Shown here piece after piece: positions 16,165-23,978 of a stretch of 27,583 nucleotides of DNA. Source of the DNA: CAYLYP01 sp964387795 (GTDB lineage Bacteria; Bacteroidota; Bacteroidia; Bacteroidales; UBA7960); contig CAYLYP010000039.1 in NCBI GenBank assembly GCA_964387795.1, positions 1-27,583 of the forward strand, read 5' to 3'. Numbering within the stretch: the stretch's first letter is position 1; each line of letters begins with the position of its first letter. The notes under the pieces are model-generated. The model worked only from the letters and a program-made list of their open reading frames with translations. It had not been told where the DNA came from and made no database searches. The translations under genes and the position numbers were made by a program.

Positions 16165-17607
16165 TTATCTTGCCCTTACGGTTGTGTTTTCGTTAATCCA
16201 GCATTCAACACGGTAAGAGTCACCGTTTTTATAACCATAGAAGAACAGGTCCTCTGTTGATGGGAAGTGTTGAGACCAGACATTGATACTTTGAGTAGCA
16301 GCGCTTTCGATGGCAGGAGAAGAATCAATACGTCTTGCATATTGGTACTTATCAACAGCAGCCCATATAGCAGCTTTATCGCTAACGTTGTCACCTGAAC
16401 CACATGATTTGGCAGAGGTAGCGTACATATCACCAATCAGCATATAAGGACGTCCGTCATTGGGTTTCAGTTCAGCAGCTTTGTAAGCATTTGCCCTTGC
16501 CTGTGAATAAGACCTGAGTTCGCGGAACTGAATATCAGCGAGGCGCAGATAAGCATTAAACTTATCATTGGGGTCTTCATATAAGTCGGCAGCCTGCTGG
16601 AAATACTCACAAGACTTATTAAAGTTTTTAGCATTTGATTCAAGCGCACCCATCAGGTATGCACTCTGAGCAGTAGGTTTGAGGCGGTGAAGGTTTTGAG
16701 TTGCATCAAAAAACAATTTGGTATCAGTACATTTTGCTTTGTCAAGCATTGAAGTAATGTTTTCGAGCACAGAAATATCTTCAGGTGTAGCATCAAAACG
16801 TGCCTGATAAATGCCAACAAGGACATCGCAGGTAGCATAAGGTTGGAAAAGTGATTCAACAATTCCCTGGGCTTTAGAATACAAATCAGCATTTTTGCCA
16901 CCATTTTTTATCTGAAAATCAATTGCAGCCATACTTCGATCAAAAGCGACAACAATTTCTTCTGCTGAAGCCCCGCCATCTTCTACCATACGGATTGCAT
17001 TCTGCATATAAACAACAAGGACATCGGCAGCCGAGTTTTCAGCTTCAAGTTCAACTGATTCCTTAACAACAGGGAAAATTTCAGCATAACGTTCAGAGCG
17101 GAATTCCATCATATCAACAGCTTTACGTCCAAGCACCATTCCTTTTCTGCTGGTAGGGGTATGGCCAAAACTTGCAATCCTTTGGTCGTGAACCATTAAA
17201 AGTGTATCAATATATGCACTTTTTCTTGTTGCATCTGTTTCCAGATTGTACAAGTATTTCACAATTGTTGAGCCATGAATATACATATTCTGTGAAGCCA
17301 GGGGGCAATTGAGGAACACCCATCTCCAACCAGGGATTGCACTTGGGATATTACCCTGTTTGTAAAACTCGATATACATTGAGAGATTCTGAACACAGGC
17401 GATACTGTCTTCCCCATACTTTTTCACACCCGGACGATCTTGTGGATCAACGGTATTTGGAACCATAACATTATCATCCCCTGCTAAAACGATATCAGCT
17501 TCCTGTGAAGTGCCATGATGCTTTTTAGGAGTCATTCCTTGCAGGGTGAGGGCTCCTGTTATCATAGTCATTAAGGCAAGACCTGATATGAGTTTAAACA
17601 TTTTCAT
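16165..17607 (-). CDS. Exported tetratricopeptide-repeat protein
   Basis: Encodes 480 residues. The first ~24 residues form a signal peptide (MFKLISGLALMTMITGALTLQG, start Met1 or Met3). The body is helical, with TPR-like pairs best seen at about residues 310-415 (SAYLMGALESNAKNFNKSCE, NAYLRLADIQFRELRSYSQA, GRPYMLIGDMYATSAKSCG). The C terminus ends in short beta-like segments (YKNGDSYRVECWINENTTVRAR in two parts). It is likely a periplasmic scaffold. It lies between the beta-barrel gene (17 bp upstream) and lptC (2 bp downstream), so it is co-transcribed with envelope genes and may serve outer-membrane or LPS assembly, but no specific function is recognised. Confidence 0.8.
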   Translation of the reverse strand: MKMFKLISGLALMTMITGALTLQGMTPKKHHGTSQEADIVLAGDDNVMVPNTVDPQDRPGVKKYGEDSIACVQNLSMYIEFYKQGNIPSAIPGWRWVFLNCPLASQNMYIHGSTIVKYLYNLETDATRKSAYIDTLLMVHDQRIASFGHTPTSRKGMVLGRKAVDMMEFRSERYAEIFPVVKESVELEAENSAADVLVVYMQNAIRMVEDGGASAEEIVVAFDRSMAAIDFQIKNGGKNADLYSKAQGIVESLFQPYATCDVLVGIYQARFDATPEDISVLENITSMLDKAKCTDTKLFFDATQNLHRLKPTAQSAYLMGALESNAKNFNKSCEYFQQAADLYEDPNDKFNAYLRLADIQFRELRSYSQARANAYKAAELKPNDGRPYMLIGDMYATSAKSCGSGDNVSDKAAIWAAVDKYQYARRIDSSPAIESAATQSINVWSQHFPSTEDLFFYGYKNGDSYRVECWINENTTVRAR

Positions 17608-17624
17608 TGCTTTATTGGTTTTTA

Positions 17625-18893
17625 TTAGTTAAACTTTCTTTTCACAAACCAGCGTTCCTGAATATTTACACCAACTTTTACCCTGTACATATCTTCCTGG
17701 ATCAGGTTATTGTCGGTATTACCCCTACGGGCATATTCAAAACCAAGGTTAAATCCGGATTTGGTTTTTCTTAATGGTATTCCAATACCAAAACTTATGC
17801 CAATTTCATTAACAGGTGTATTGTTAATGTTTAGGTATGTTTCATTGTATCTGAAGCCAAACCTGTATTCCCATCTGCTCAAGCCTCTAGCCAACATATA
17901 AGTGCTGGGGATAAAAGAAAATCCCGCAGCCATTTGTAAAGATCTATTAAGCGAATCAACGCGTTCATACATTTTAAAAGTGTTCCAGTCCTGAATTTTA
18001 AAATCAAGGCCGGCATTCCATTTTCCACTTTTTCCAAACGATACCCCACCCCCATAATAAGAAGGAATTGAAACATTGCCACTCTCGTCGGTCACCCATT
18101 GTAAAGTATCAACAGAAGTAGATGTGGTAAGCAAATAAGAAAGGACTGTTTGTGAGCGGGAAGCATTTAGATTTGCCTGGGTCCCATATATCCCTCCAAT
18201 GTTTATATAATGGTTATTTGCAAGAGGCAATGAATACTGAACACCACCATTGAGAGCAACACCTGAAAGAGACATGCTGTTAATAATATCGGAAACATAA
18301 AAATCGCTGGAATCGCTATATACCAATATACTGTGTGATATATTGCCAAAGACATAGGATACATTGGCCCCAATAGAAAAACCTTTAAAAGGTTTAAAGG
18401 CCATACCAACATAACATTGATTTAAACCTCCTTTGCCATTGTAAATATATTTTACCTCGCCAAAAGGGTCCACTATTTCTTCATGACCAATGTTATACCC
18501 AATATTTGAAAAAGGGAGGATTCCTATCGAGGCACCCCACCATTTTGTAATCGGGAATCCAAAAGTTAGCCCATTGATAGCACCATTATTTGAAAACTGT
18601 TTTTGGCTCAGGGTCTTTTGCTGATAAAAATTACCAGCCACACTTGCTTCAACCACAAAAGAAAGGGAATCAAAAGCTGTGTAAGAAGCCGGGTTGCTGT
18701 TATTGACCGAAGAAGCATCCCTGAAAGCCAGTGACACCCCGCCCATACCAAAGTTTTTAGTGTTTTGGTTAAAATTCAATTCACCCAATCCATAACGCGA
18801 ATAAGGCGTATTTATTGAGGTTTGTGAAAATGCCTGAGTACTGGCAAAGATTGAAAAAGAAATAAATAATAGTATAAAAGCGCTATTTCGCAT
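17625..18893 (-). CDS. Outer-membrane beta-barrel protein
   Basis: Encodes 422 residues from the ATG at 18893, chosen because it begins a normal signal peptide (MRNSAFILLFISFSIFASTQ then AFSQ) and overlaps coaX by only 11 bp; an ATG at 18914 would add seven residues. The mature N terminus (NTPYSRYGLGELNFNQNTKN, FGMGGVSLAFRDASSVNNSN, PASYTAFDSL) resembles FadL/PorV-like barrels, with the GMGG...NPAS pattern. The rest alternates as beta strands (YGGGVSFGKSGKWNAGLDFK) and ends in a basic tail. It is a conserved member of the coaX-lptC neighbourhood in Bacteroidota. The transported substrate is unknown; outer-membrane location is a firm prediction. Confidence 0.8.
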   Translation of the reverse strand: MRNSAFILLFISFSIFASTQAFSQTSINTPYSRYGLGELNFNQNTKNFGMGGVSLAFRDASSVNNSNPASYTAFDSLSFVVEASVAGNFYQQKTLSQKQFSNNGAINGLTFGFPITKWWGASIGILPFSNIGYNIGHEEIVDPFGEVKYIYNGKGGLNQCYVGMAFKPFKGFSIGANVSYVFGNISHSILVYSDSSDFYVSDIINSMSLSGVALNGGVQYSLPLANNHYINIGGIYGTQANLNASRSQTVLSYLLTTSTSVDTLQWVTDESGNVSIPSYYGGGVSFGKSGKWNAGLDFKIQDWNTFKMYERVDSLNRSLQMAAGFSFIPSTYMLARGLSRWEYRFGFRYNETYLNINNTPVNEIGISFGIGIPLRKTKSGFNLGFEYARRGNTDNNLIQEDMYRVKVGVNIQERWFVKRKFN

Positions 18894-19626
18894 GAACTGG
18901 CAACTGCTTCTCATTATATTGAAGAATTTTGTTTAAACCGTGTAAAACGATATTTGGGATTGCAAAGATGCTATTTTTTAGTTTTTTATCAAAAAAAATT
19001 AAGTCCCCTCCACTTAAAATAATGTTAACGTCTTCATATCCATTAACAAAGTAATCAGTCATTCCCTGCACTTCGGCTATGGTTCCATTAACTACGCCCG
19101 ACAATATGCTCTCACGGGTATCTTGTCCAAGGAGCTTAATATTTTTTTCTAAGGGTATTAACGGTAATTTTCCCGTAAAAGTATGTAAGGCTTTTAGCCT
19201 CATTTCCAGGCCGGGAGCTATTGCACCCCCCAAATATTCGCCCTGCGAATTGACAAAATCATACTTGATACAGGTTCCGGCATCAATAACCAAACACGCT
19301 TTCTGGTGCGAAAAACTATATCCTGCCACAGCGGCAGCAAGCCTGTCGGGTCCAAGTGTTTCAGGACTGGCATAACAGTTTTTTATAGGAATAGGGGTAT
19401 CCGGCCCAAATTTCACAAATAAAAATGAAGATTCCAGTTGGGACAAAAAATCCTCGTCCACCCTTCTCACACAACTAAGGATACAACTATTCACATCCAA
19501 ATCTTTGACAAGATGAAAAATCAACTGCCAATCAGGTAATGGGCCTGTTTCGAGCGCAACAATCTGATCCCCGTCAAACACAGCATATTTAACTAAAGTA
19601 TTTCCAATGTCTATTACAAGCTTCAT
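18883..19626 (-). CDS. coaX: Type III pantothenate kinase
   Basis: Encodes 247 residues from the ATG at 19626 (MKLVIDIGNT). An upstream in-frame ATG at 19686 would put 20 residues before the conserved first strand, so the shorter form is preferred and matches the usual family length of about 245-260. The enzyme phosphorylates pantothenate, the first step of coenzyme A synthesis. Visible motifs of the ASKHA fold are DIGNT (residues 6-10), GPDR (92-95, Asp94 the likely catalytic base), DAGTCIKYDF (115-124), GGAIAPG (133-139) and LSGGD (204-208). It is the first gene of the operon coaX - barrel protein - TPR protein - lptC and overlaps the next gene by 11 bp. Type III enzymes are not feedback-inhibited by CoA, as known for the family. 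Confidence 0.95.
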   Translation of the reverse strand: MKLVIDIGNTLVKYAVFDGDQIVALETGPLPDWQLIFHLVKDLDVNSCILSCVRRVDEDFLSQLESSFLFVKFGPDTPIPIKNCYASPETLGPDRLAAAVAGYSFSHQKACLVIDAGTCIKYDFVNSQGEYLGGAIAPGLEMRLKALHTFTGKLPLIPLEKNIKLLGQDTRESILSGVVNGTIAEVQGMTDYFVNGYEDVNIILSGGDLIFFDKKLKNSIFAIPNIVLHGLNKILQYNEKQLPVHAK

Positions 19627-19800
19627 TGATTGTTGATTAGAAAGGGTAAATATACGCCCTTCATTTTTAACAAAATAAAAAATCATGTTTTTTTTTATTT
19701 TTTTATGGTTGAAGATATTGATAATGAGTATGGATTCAACCAGGCTGCTATTTTTATCAATTTTTTTTGAAAAAAATGTTTTCTAAAAAGAAAATATCAC

Positions 19801-19808
19801 TACCTTTG
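19801..19808 (+). promoter_or_regulatory. -7 element of the tRNA-Phe promoter
   Basis: TACCTTTG is a perfect match to TAnnTTTG and lies 18 bp before the tRNA. The -33 region is only a partial match (TGTT near 19778). Confidence 0.5.
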
Positions 19809-19826
19809 CAAAGCAAAAAAGGTCAT

Positions 19827-19899
<73 letters not shown>

Positions 19900-19914
19900 C
19901 ACCAAACAAAAAGG

Positions 19915-19938
19915 CCCCTGATAATCAGGGGTTTTTTT
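19915..19938 (+). terminator. Intrinsic terminator after tRNA-Phe
   Basis: CCCCTGAT and ATCAGGGG form a perfect 8-bp stem with a single-base centre (probably opening to a wider loop), followed by seven T. It begins 16 bp after the tRNA. Confidence 0.9.
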
Positions 19939-19939
19939 A

Positions 19940-20532
19940 TTTAATCCCCTTTGTTTTTATCCCTTTTTTGATGGTTTGTTACACAAATGTTACCCAAAAA
20001 AATATGATTTAATTATTTAAGATTGAAGCAAAAAACCCATCTGAATTAATTAAGAAATTACCAAAAATAGCATAATGAACCGAACATGTTGGCGGATGAT
20101 ACAAAAACAACAATTCAAATAGCAAACATGGAGTTCCATCCGACCTTAAAAATATTTTTCTAAGGATGAATTTGATTTATTAATGAATAATGATATTTTT
20201 TGAAGCTGTGGGAGCCGGAGCAAAGCAATACCGGTAGCTATTTTTGATTTGTGCTTTTAAAGGAGGTAAAAATGCATCATTAAATAGCTGCTATTTATAG
20301 TAACAGATGCAAATCTACAAGGGTAAAAGCATAATAACAAACAGAATAGAAGGATTCTTTGAAAATGAATCCGTAAGGGATACAAAAAACAGGTATAAAA
20401 TAATTGCATCTTATCTAAAAAATTCATGCACCCTTTTATAGCATTTCATTGTAAATAATTTACACACTGATTATTTAGGATTATTGTGAATCCCAGATAT
20501 GTTTTTTTACATCACTCTTGCAAATATAGAAT
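19940..20532. other. 593-bp stretch without a gene
   Basis: No supportable ORF or RNA gene. It contains a perfect palindrome TAAATAGC-T-GCTATTTA (20281-20297) and a 20-bp motif (20128-20147) that recurs at 6348-6367 with two mismatches. A purine-rich AAAGGAGG at about 20259-20266 precedes an ATG, but that frame stops after three codons. The rest is AT-rich. Confidence 0.5.
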
Positions 20533-21060
20533 TTACTCTCCTAATTTCACATATAAAGCATTTCTTTCACTAAGCTCAATAACAAAATTGTATTCGGTTG
20601 ATTTTTTTAATGTAATATTTTGCAATTCATTTACACAATACTTCTCCACTGAAGAATAAACAACATCATACACTCCAACGTCACTAATATCGTCAATAGG
20701 TCTTTCAGAATCGTTCTTGACAGAAACCATTTTCAACTTATATAATTCATTATTGCATTGGCAATCCTTACTTCTAGTATCTTTATCAATTACCCCATAA
20801 TATGCACAATACCAAACAATAAAAAATAAATCAACAGAATCACCTTTTGACTCACAAGATATGAATTCAAAATGAAGGAATCGCAACTGTCCAAGCATAA
20901 TTGGGCTATAAGAAGTTTTATAGTTATCACTTAAAAAGCTCCATTCTACCCGTTCTTCTTTTTGTATAGATAAATCAATATGTTCTGATTGAGCAACAAG
21001 ACAATTGCTTATCAAAATAAAAAAACCAAAAAGAATCTTTTTATTTAAGTTTAAAGCCAT
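20533..21060 (-). CDS. Small exported protein of unknown function, candidate immunity protein
   Basis: Encodes 175 residues and is not recognised as a known family. The N terminus looks like a cleavable signal peptide (KKILFGFFILISNCLVAQSE, cleavage near AQ), and it contains several Cys (FISCESK, WYCAYYG, KDCQCNNE, KYCVNE) that may form disulfides outside the cytoplasm. The start ATG lies inside the last codons of the RHS-associated C-terminal domain gene, a 20-bp overlap, so the two are translationally coupled. In polymorphic toxin loci the gene directly after the toxin domain usually encodes its immunity protein, hence the suggestion; this rests on position only. It could also be an unrelated exported protein. 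Confidence 0.6.
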   Translation of the reverse strand: MALNLNKKILFGFFILISNCLVAQSEHIDLSIQKEERVEWSFLSDNYKTSYSPIMLGQLRFLHFEFISCESKGDSVDLFFIVWYCAYYGVIDKDTRSKDCQCNNELYKLKMVSVKNDSERPIDDISDVGVYDVVYSSVEKYCVNELQNITLKKSTEYNFVIELSERNALYVKLGE

Positions 21061-21625
21061 ATTTAAGGTATTGAATGTTAATTAAATTAAGAACATGCCC
21101 ATGTGTTGGCATTTTGTATGGGGTACTAAAACCAACTATTGTTCCAGGCGTTAATGATTTGCCATGCCAACTGTTTTCAAGTCCTACAGCTATCGAATGA
21201 GCACCCAATGAATAAGGTGTATCATGAAAGTTTCTACCATTAACCGTTCTTTCATAATTTTCTGACATTTCATGAAAAACCACAGAACTCCTTGTTTTTG
21301 GCACTTCCTTCCCTGTAGAACTATCAAATTCCGTCCAGGTACCTTCGCTTGAAATAACAACTTGCCCATCAAATCCTTCAGCAGGTAAAAAAGTATGCCT
21401 TCCTTCAGAATCCAATCCCCCATTTGATGCATTAACAACACCATTATTATCATTATACATTGGCTGCGCTATTCTTTGTCCAGCTTCATCACGAACAAGT
21501 GCTATTTCAGAAGCTTCATATAAAATTTTTTTTGTTGTATTATCACAATTGTAAACTAAATTTAGGCCTTTATCCGAATCAAGCAATGTTTTAACATTAT
21601 CAGGAGACATCCCATCAAAATTCAA
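21041..21625 (-). pseudogene. Detached C-terminal (toxin-like) domain of an rhs gene, HE-containing metallopeptidase-like motif
   Basis: Open frame of 194 codons starting at a TTG. It is in the same frame as the RHS core fragment upstream and stays open back to the TAA at 21731-21733, so it once formed the C-terminal variable domain of an RHS protein. The central part has VVFHEMSENYERTVNG (His codon at 21272-21274) followed about 20 residues later by GAHSIAVGLENSWHG. A HE..E plus a later AH arrangement is reminiscent of metal-dependent peptidases used as toxins, but I cannot name the family. The end (MPTHGHVLNLINIQYLKYG) shows no membrane segment. Because the stop cuts it from the RHS shell and no good start is evident, it is probably a remnant unless it reinitiates. 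Confidence 0.6.
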
Positions 21626-21730
21626 TCCAACTTGAAGAAAATCACCTTTTCCCCCAAAATATAAATACTTTAAATTTGAATTTGAAATTAGAGACCCAAT
21701 ATCAAGTTTTGATGTTAGATTGTTTGCAAT

Positions 21731-22189
21731 TTATAAAGTATCACCATTGGGATCAATAAAATTAATCGAATTGTTTGCACAGTAACAATATAAGCTTAAA
21801 TTAAAATATTTTTCCGCCATTGGATCCACTGAATGCCATCTTCCAATCCCGGCATCATAAAACCTTGCCCCATAATCCATCCAGTTCAGACCCAAGTCAT
21901 CCTGGAGCTCTTTGCCATTGTAGAGGTAGCGGTTTTCTTTGCCTTCGGGGGCGGTAGAGGTGCAGAGGTTTTCCCGCATCTGCTTCCCGTTCTCATACAC
22001 AAAGCGACCGCAAGCCTTTCCGCTTTCTGCTCTGTTGTTTTGTGTATCCGGGATAAGCTGCCTCATGATTACTGGGATTGAATTTCTGGCTTTAAAGATA
22101 TAAAACTTTTGCACCAATAATAAACTTAAGGATTTTAAATGCATAGAATTTATTATCCACGAATTGAAAAGCAATAAAGGATTATTCAT
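21731..22189 (-). pseudogene. Truncated RHS-repeat core fragment
   Basis: The open frame has 152 codons, but RHS similarity is clear only from about residue 75 on: NRYLYNGKELQDDLGLNWMD, YGARFYDAGIGRWHSVDPMA, and NNSINFIDPNGDTL, the conserved end of the RHS-associated core. The preceding VYENGKQMRENL stretch is probably RHS-derived. The first ~40 residues do not resemble RHS and the thousands of upstream residues of a normal RHS shell are missing, so the 5' part has been lost near 22060-22090. The frame ends in a TAA exactly where the variable tip domain should begin. It is a degraded polymorphic-toxin gene; N-terminal export domains are absent. Confidence 0.8.
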
Positions 22190-22302
22190 TCAAACCTTGT
22201 ATGAGCTAAAACAGAAATTGTATAACTCTATCCCTGCGCAATTAAATTTAACTGTAACAAAAACTCATCGTGCATTCAAATTTACATTTGACCGTGATTT
22301 CA

Positions 22303-22436
22303 ATTGACTTTTTTTTGTCAATACAAATAGAAACCCCGGAACAATGAATCATTCTTTGTAACAAAAGAATAAAATGATGCTTCTTAAAAATCGTCAATGA
22401 ACTGACAATTTTAATGTAAATTTTGTCAATTGACAA
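22303..22436 (+). promoter_or_regulatory. Three TTGAC/GTCAA inverted repeats before the ATPase gene
   Basis: Three dyads share the half-site TTGAC: ATTGAC-(8 T)-GTCAAT at 22303-22322, GTCA-(6)-TGAC within TCGTCAATGAACTGACAATT (about 22391-22410), and the perfect palindrome TTGTCAATTGACAA at 22423-22436. The last lies 17 bp before the ATPase start at 22454. They may be operator sites for an unknown regulator. Confidence 0.45.
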
Positions 22437-22453
22437 ACAATCGCTATTTTTAC

Positions 22454-23611
22454 ATGAAAGAAATTGAAATAATGGAACCGCTAAAACGATTGTTACATGA
22501 TAAAATAGTTGCCAGGTTAGAGCCCAATAAAGCTGTCCTGATTTTTGGAGCCCGTAGGGTTGGGAAAACAATATTGATGCGGCAGATAATCAAGGACTAT
22601 AAAGGTAAGACAATGCTGCTTAACGGAGAGGATTATGATACATTGGCACTGCTTGAAGAACAGTCTATAGCTAATTATAGACACCTGCTTGAAGGTATTG
22701 ACTTACTGGTTATAGATGAGGCTCAAAATGTTCCAAGTATTGGTTCAAAAATAAAGCTGATGGTAGATGAGATTGAAGGTATCCGAGTAATCGCAAGTGG
22801 TTCATCTTCTTTCGATTTATTGAATAAAGCAGGTGAGCCTTTAGTAGGGCGAAGTACCCAATTTCAGCTTATGCCTTTTTCGCAAAAAGAAATTGCACAA
22901 AGGGAAACATTACTTGAAACCAGACAAAATATTGAATCCCGTCTTATTTATGGTTCTTATCCTGAAGTAGTAACAATTGATAGCTTTGATCGCAAGACAG
23001 ACTATCTGAGAGATATTGTAGGAGCTTACCTGTTAAAGGATATTTTGGCAATCGACGGATTGAAGAATTCCGGTAAAATGAAAGAATTGTTGCGCCTGAT
23101 TGCATTCCAACTTGGAAATGAAGTATCCTATGATGAACTTGGAAAGCAACTTGGCATGAGCAAAAATACAGTTGAAAAATATCTTGACTTGCTTTCCAAA
23201 GTCTTTGTTGTTTACCGCCTCGGAGCTTATGCCCGTAATCTACGTAAAGAAGTAACAAAAGCAGGTAAGTGGTATTTTTATGATAACGGTATCCGTAATG
23301 CAATTATAGGGAACTTCAACCCCTTATCAATACGACAGGATGTAGGTGCCTTGTGGGAAAACTATATGATAGGGGAACGAATAAAAGGCAACTGCAATGC
23401 AGTATTGGGTAAAGAGTTTTATTTCTGGAGAACCTATGACCACCAGGAAATAGACCTAATTGAAGAAAGTTCGGAGTCACTTACTGCATTGGAGTTCAAA
23501 TGGGGCAATAAGAAACCAGACATTCCGGGTGTTTTCAAGGAGGCTTATCCAAATGCGACATTTGATGTAGTTAACAGGGATAATTATCTGAATTATATTT
23601 TGGGAGGATAA
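22454..23611 (+). CDS. AAA+ ATPase with DUF4143 domain
   Basis: Encodes 385 residues from the ATG at 22454 (MKEIEIMEPL); an in-frame TTG at 22430 lies inside the palindrome region and is less likely. An N-terminal P-loop ATPase has Walker A GARRVGKT (residues 32-39), Walker B LLVIDEAQN (Asp88, Glu89) and a sensor-like IASGSSSFDL. A winged-helix-like segment (VSYDELGKQLGMSKNTVEKY) follows, then the DUF4143 C-terminal domain with FWRTYDHQEIDLI...ALEFKWG, a PD-(D/E)xK-nuclease-like D...ExK pattern. Such ATPases are very common in Bacteroidota and in archaea and are often horizontally acquired; their role is unknown, with defence or stress functions sometimes suggested. It is a single plus-strand gene divergent from the rhs remnant. 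Confidence 0.9.
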   Translation: MKEIEIMEPLKRLLHDKIVARLEPNKAVLIFGARRVGKTILMRQIIKDYKGKTMLLNGEDYDTLALLEEQSIANYRHLLEGIDLLVIDEAQNVPSIGSKIKLMVDEIEGIRVIASGSSSFDLLNKAGEPLVGRSTQFQLMPFSQKEIAQRETLLETRQNIESRLIYGSYPEVVTIDSFDRKTDYLRDIVGAYLLKDILAIDGLKNSGKMKELLRLIAFQLGNEVSYDELGKQLGMSKNTVEKYLDLLSKVFVVYRLGAYARNLRKEVTKAGKWYFYDNGIRNAIIGNFNPLSIRQDVGALWENYMIGERIKGNCNAVLGKEFYFWRTYDHQEIDLIEESSESLTALEFKWGNKKPDIPGVFKEAYPNATFDVVNRDNYLNYILGG

Positions 23612-23643
23612 GGATACATATTATGCCGTTATGAACATTTTTT

Positions 23644-23676
23644 CAAGGTTGAATGGACCTTGTTATTTTAAATTTT
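23644..23676 (+). terminator. Possible terminator after the ATPase gene
   Basis: CAAGGT pairs with ACCTTG (6 bp, 7-nt loop), followed by a T-rich but interrupted tail, 33 bp after the stop codon. Confidence 0.35.
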
Positions 23677-23889
23677 ATTTGGGGTTTATGTTTTTTTTGC
23701 AAGCATCTTCATTTCTTAAGAAAAATTCCTTTTTCAATTAACTCAATACTCCAAAATACATTCATCTCATTTTTATTACTTTAATTACCATTACCCGCAG
23801 AAAGGCAAAAACAATTAGGTGTTACACCCGTGTTTTTAATCCTATAAAAACCGGTAAAATTACCTGTACGTAAAAATACTGAGGTGTCA

Positions 23890-23897
23890 TAAATTTG
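23890..23897 (+). promoter_or_regulatory. -7 promoter element of the DUF4347-adhesin unit
   Basis: TAAATTTG matches TAnnTTTG, 81 bp before the start codon at 23979. No clear TTTG occurs at the -33 distance. Confidence 0.4.
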
Positions 23898-23978
23898 CAT
23901 AATGGTTTTTAAGATAAATCATATATCTATAAAGACTAAATTAATTAAACAAAAAGGAAACATAAAGGCACTTAAAAA

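Larger units (their letters stand above)
23612..23978. other. 367-bp intergenic region with palindromes and a promoter element
   Basis: No gene. Besides the hairpin at 23644-23676 and the promoter element at 23890-23897, listed separately, it has two short palindromes, GGTGT-T-ACACC (23818-23828) and GGTAA-AA-TTACC (23853-23864), both just upstream of the promoter element and possible regulator-binding sites for the DUF4347-adhesin unit. Confidence 0.45.

Noticed and set aside
19627..19686. Longer coaX start at 19686
   Set aside because: It adds 20 residues ahead of the conserved DIGNT strand, which is normally within the first ten residues.
20259..20280. AAAGGAGG followed by ATG as a translation start
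   Set aside because: The frame closes after three codons, so no protein results.
21833..22081. Plus-strand open frame of 82 codons over the RHS core fragment
   Set aside because: Antisense to a frame with unmistakable RHS motifs.
22248..22571. Minus-strand open frame of 107 codons across the ATPase start
   Set aside because: Antisense to the Walker A region and over the dyad-rich leader; no recognisable product.
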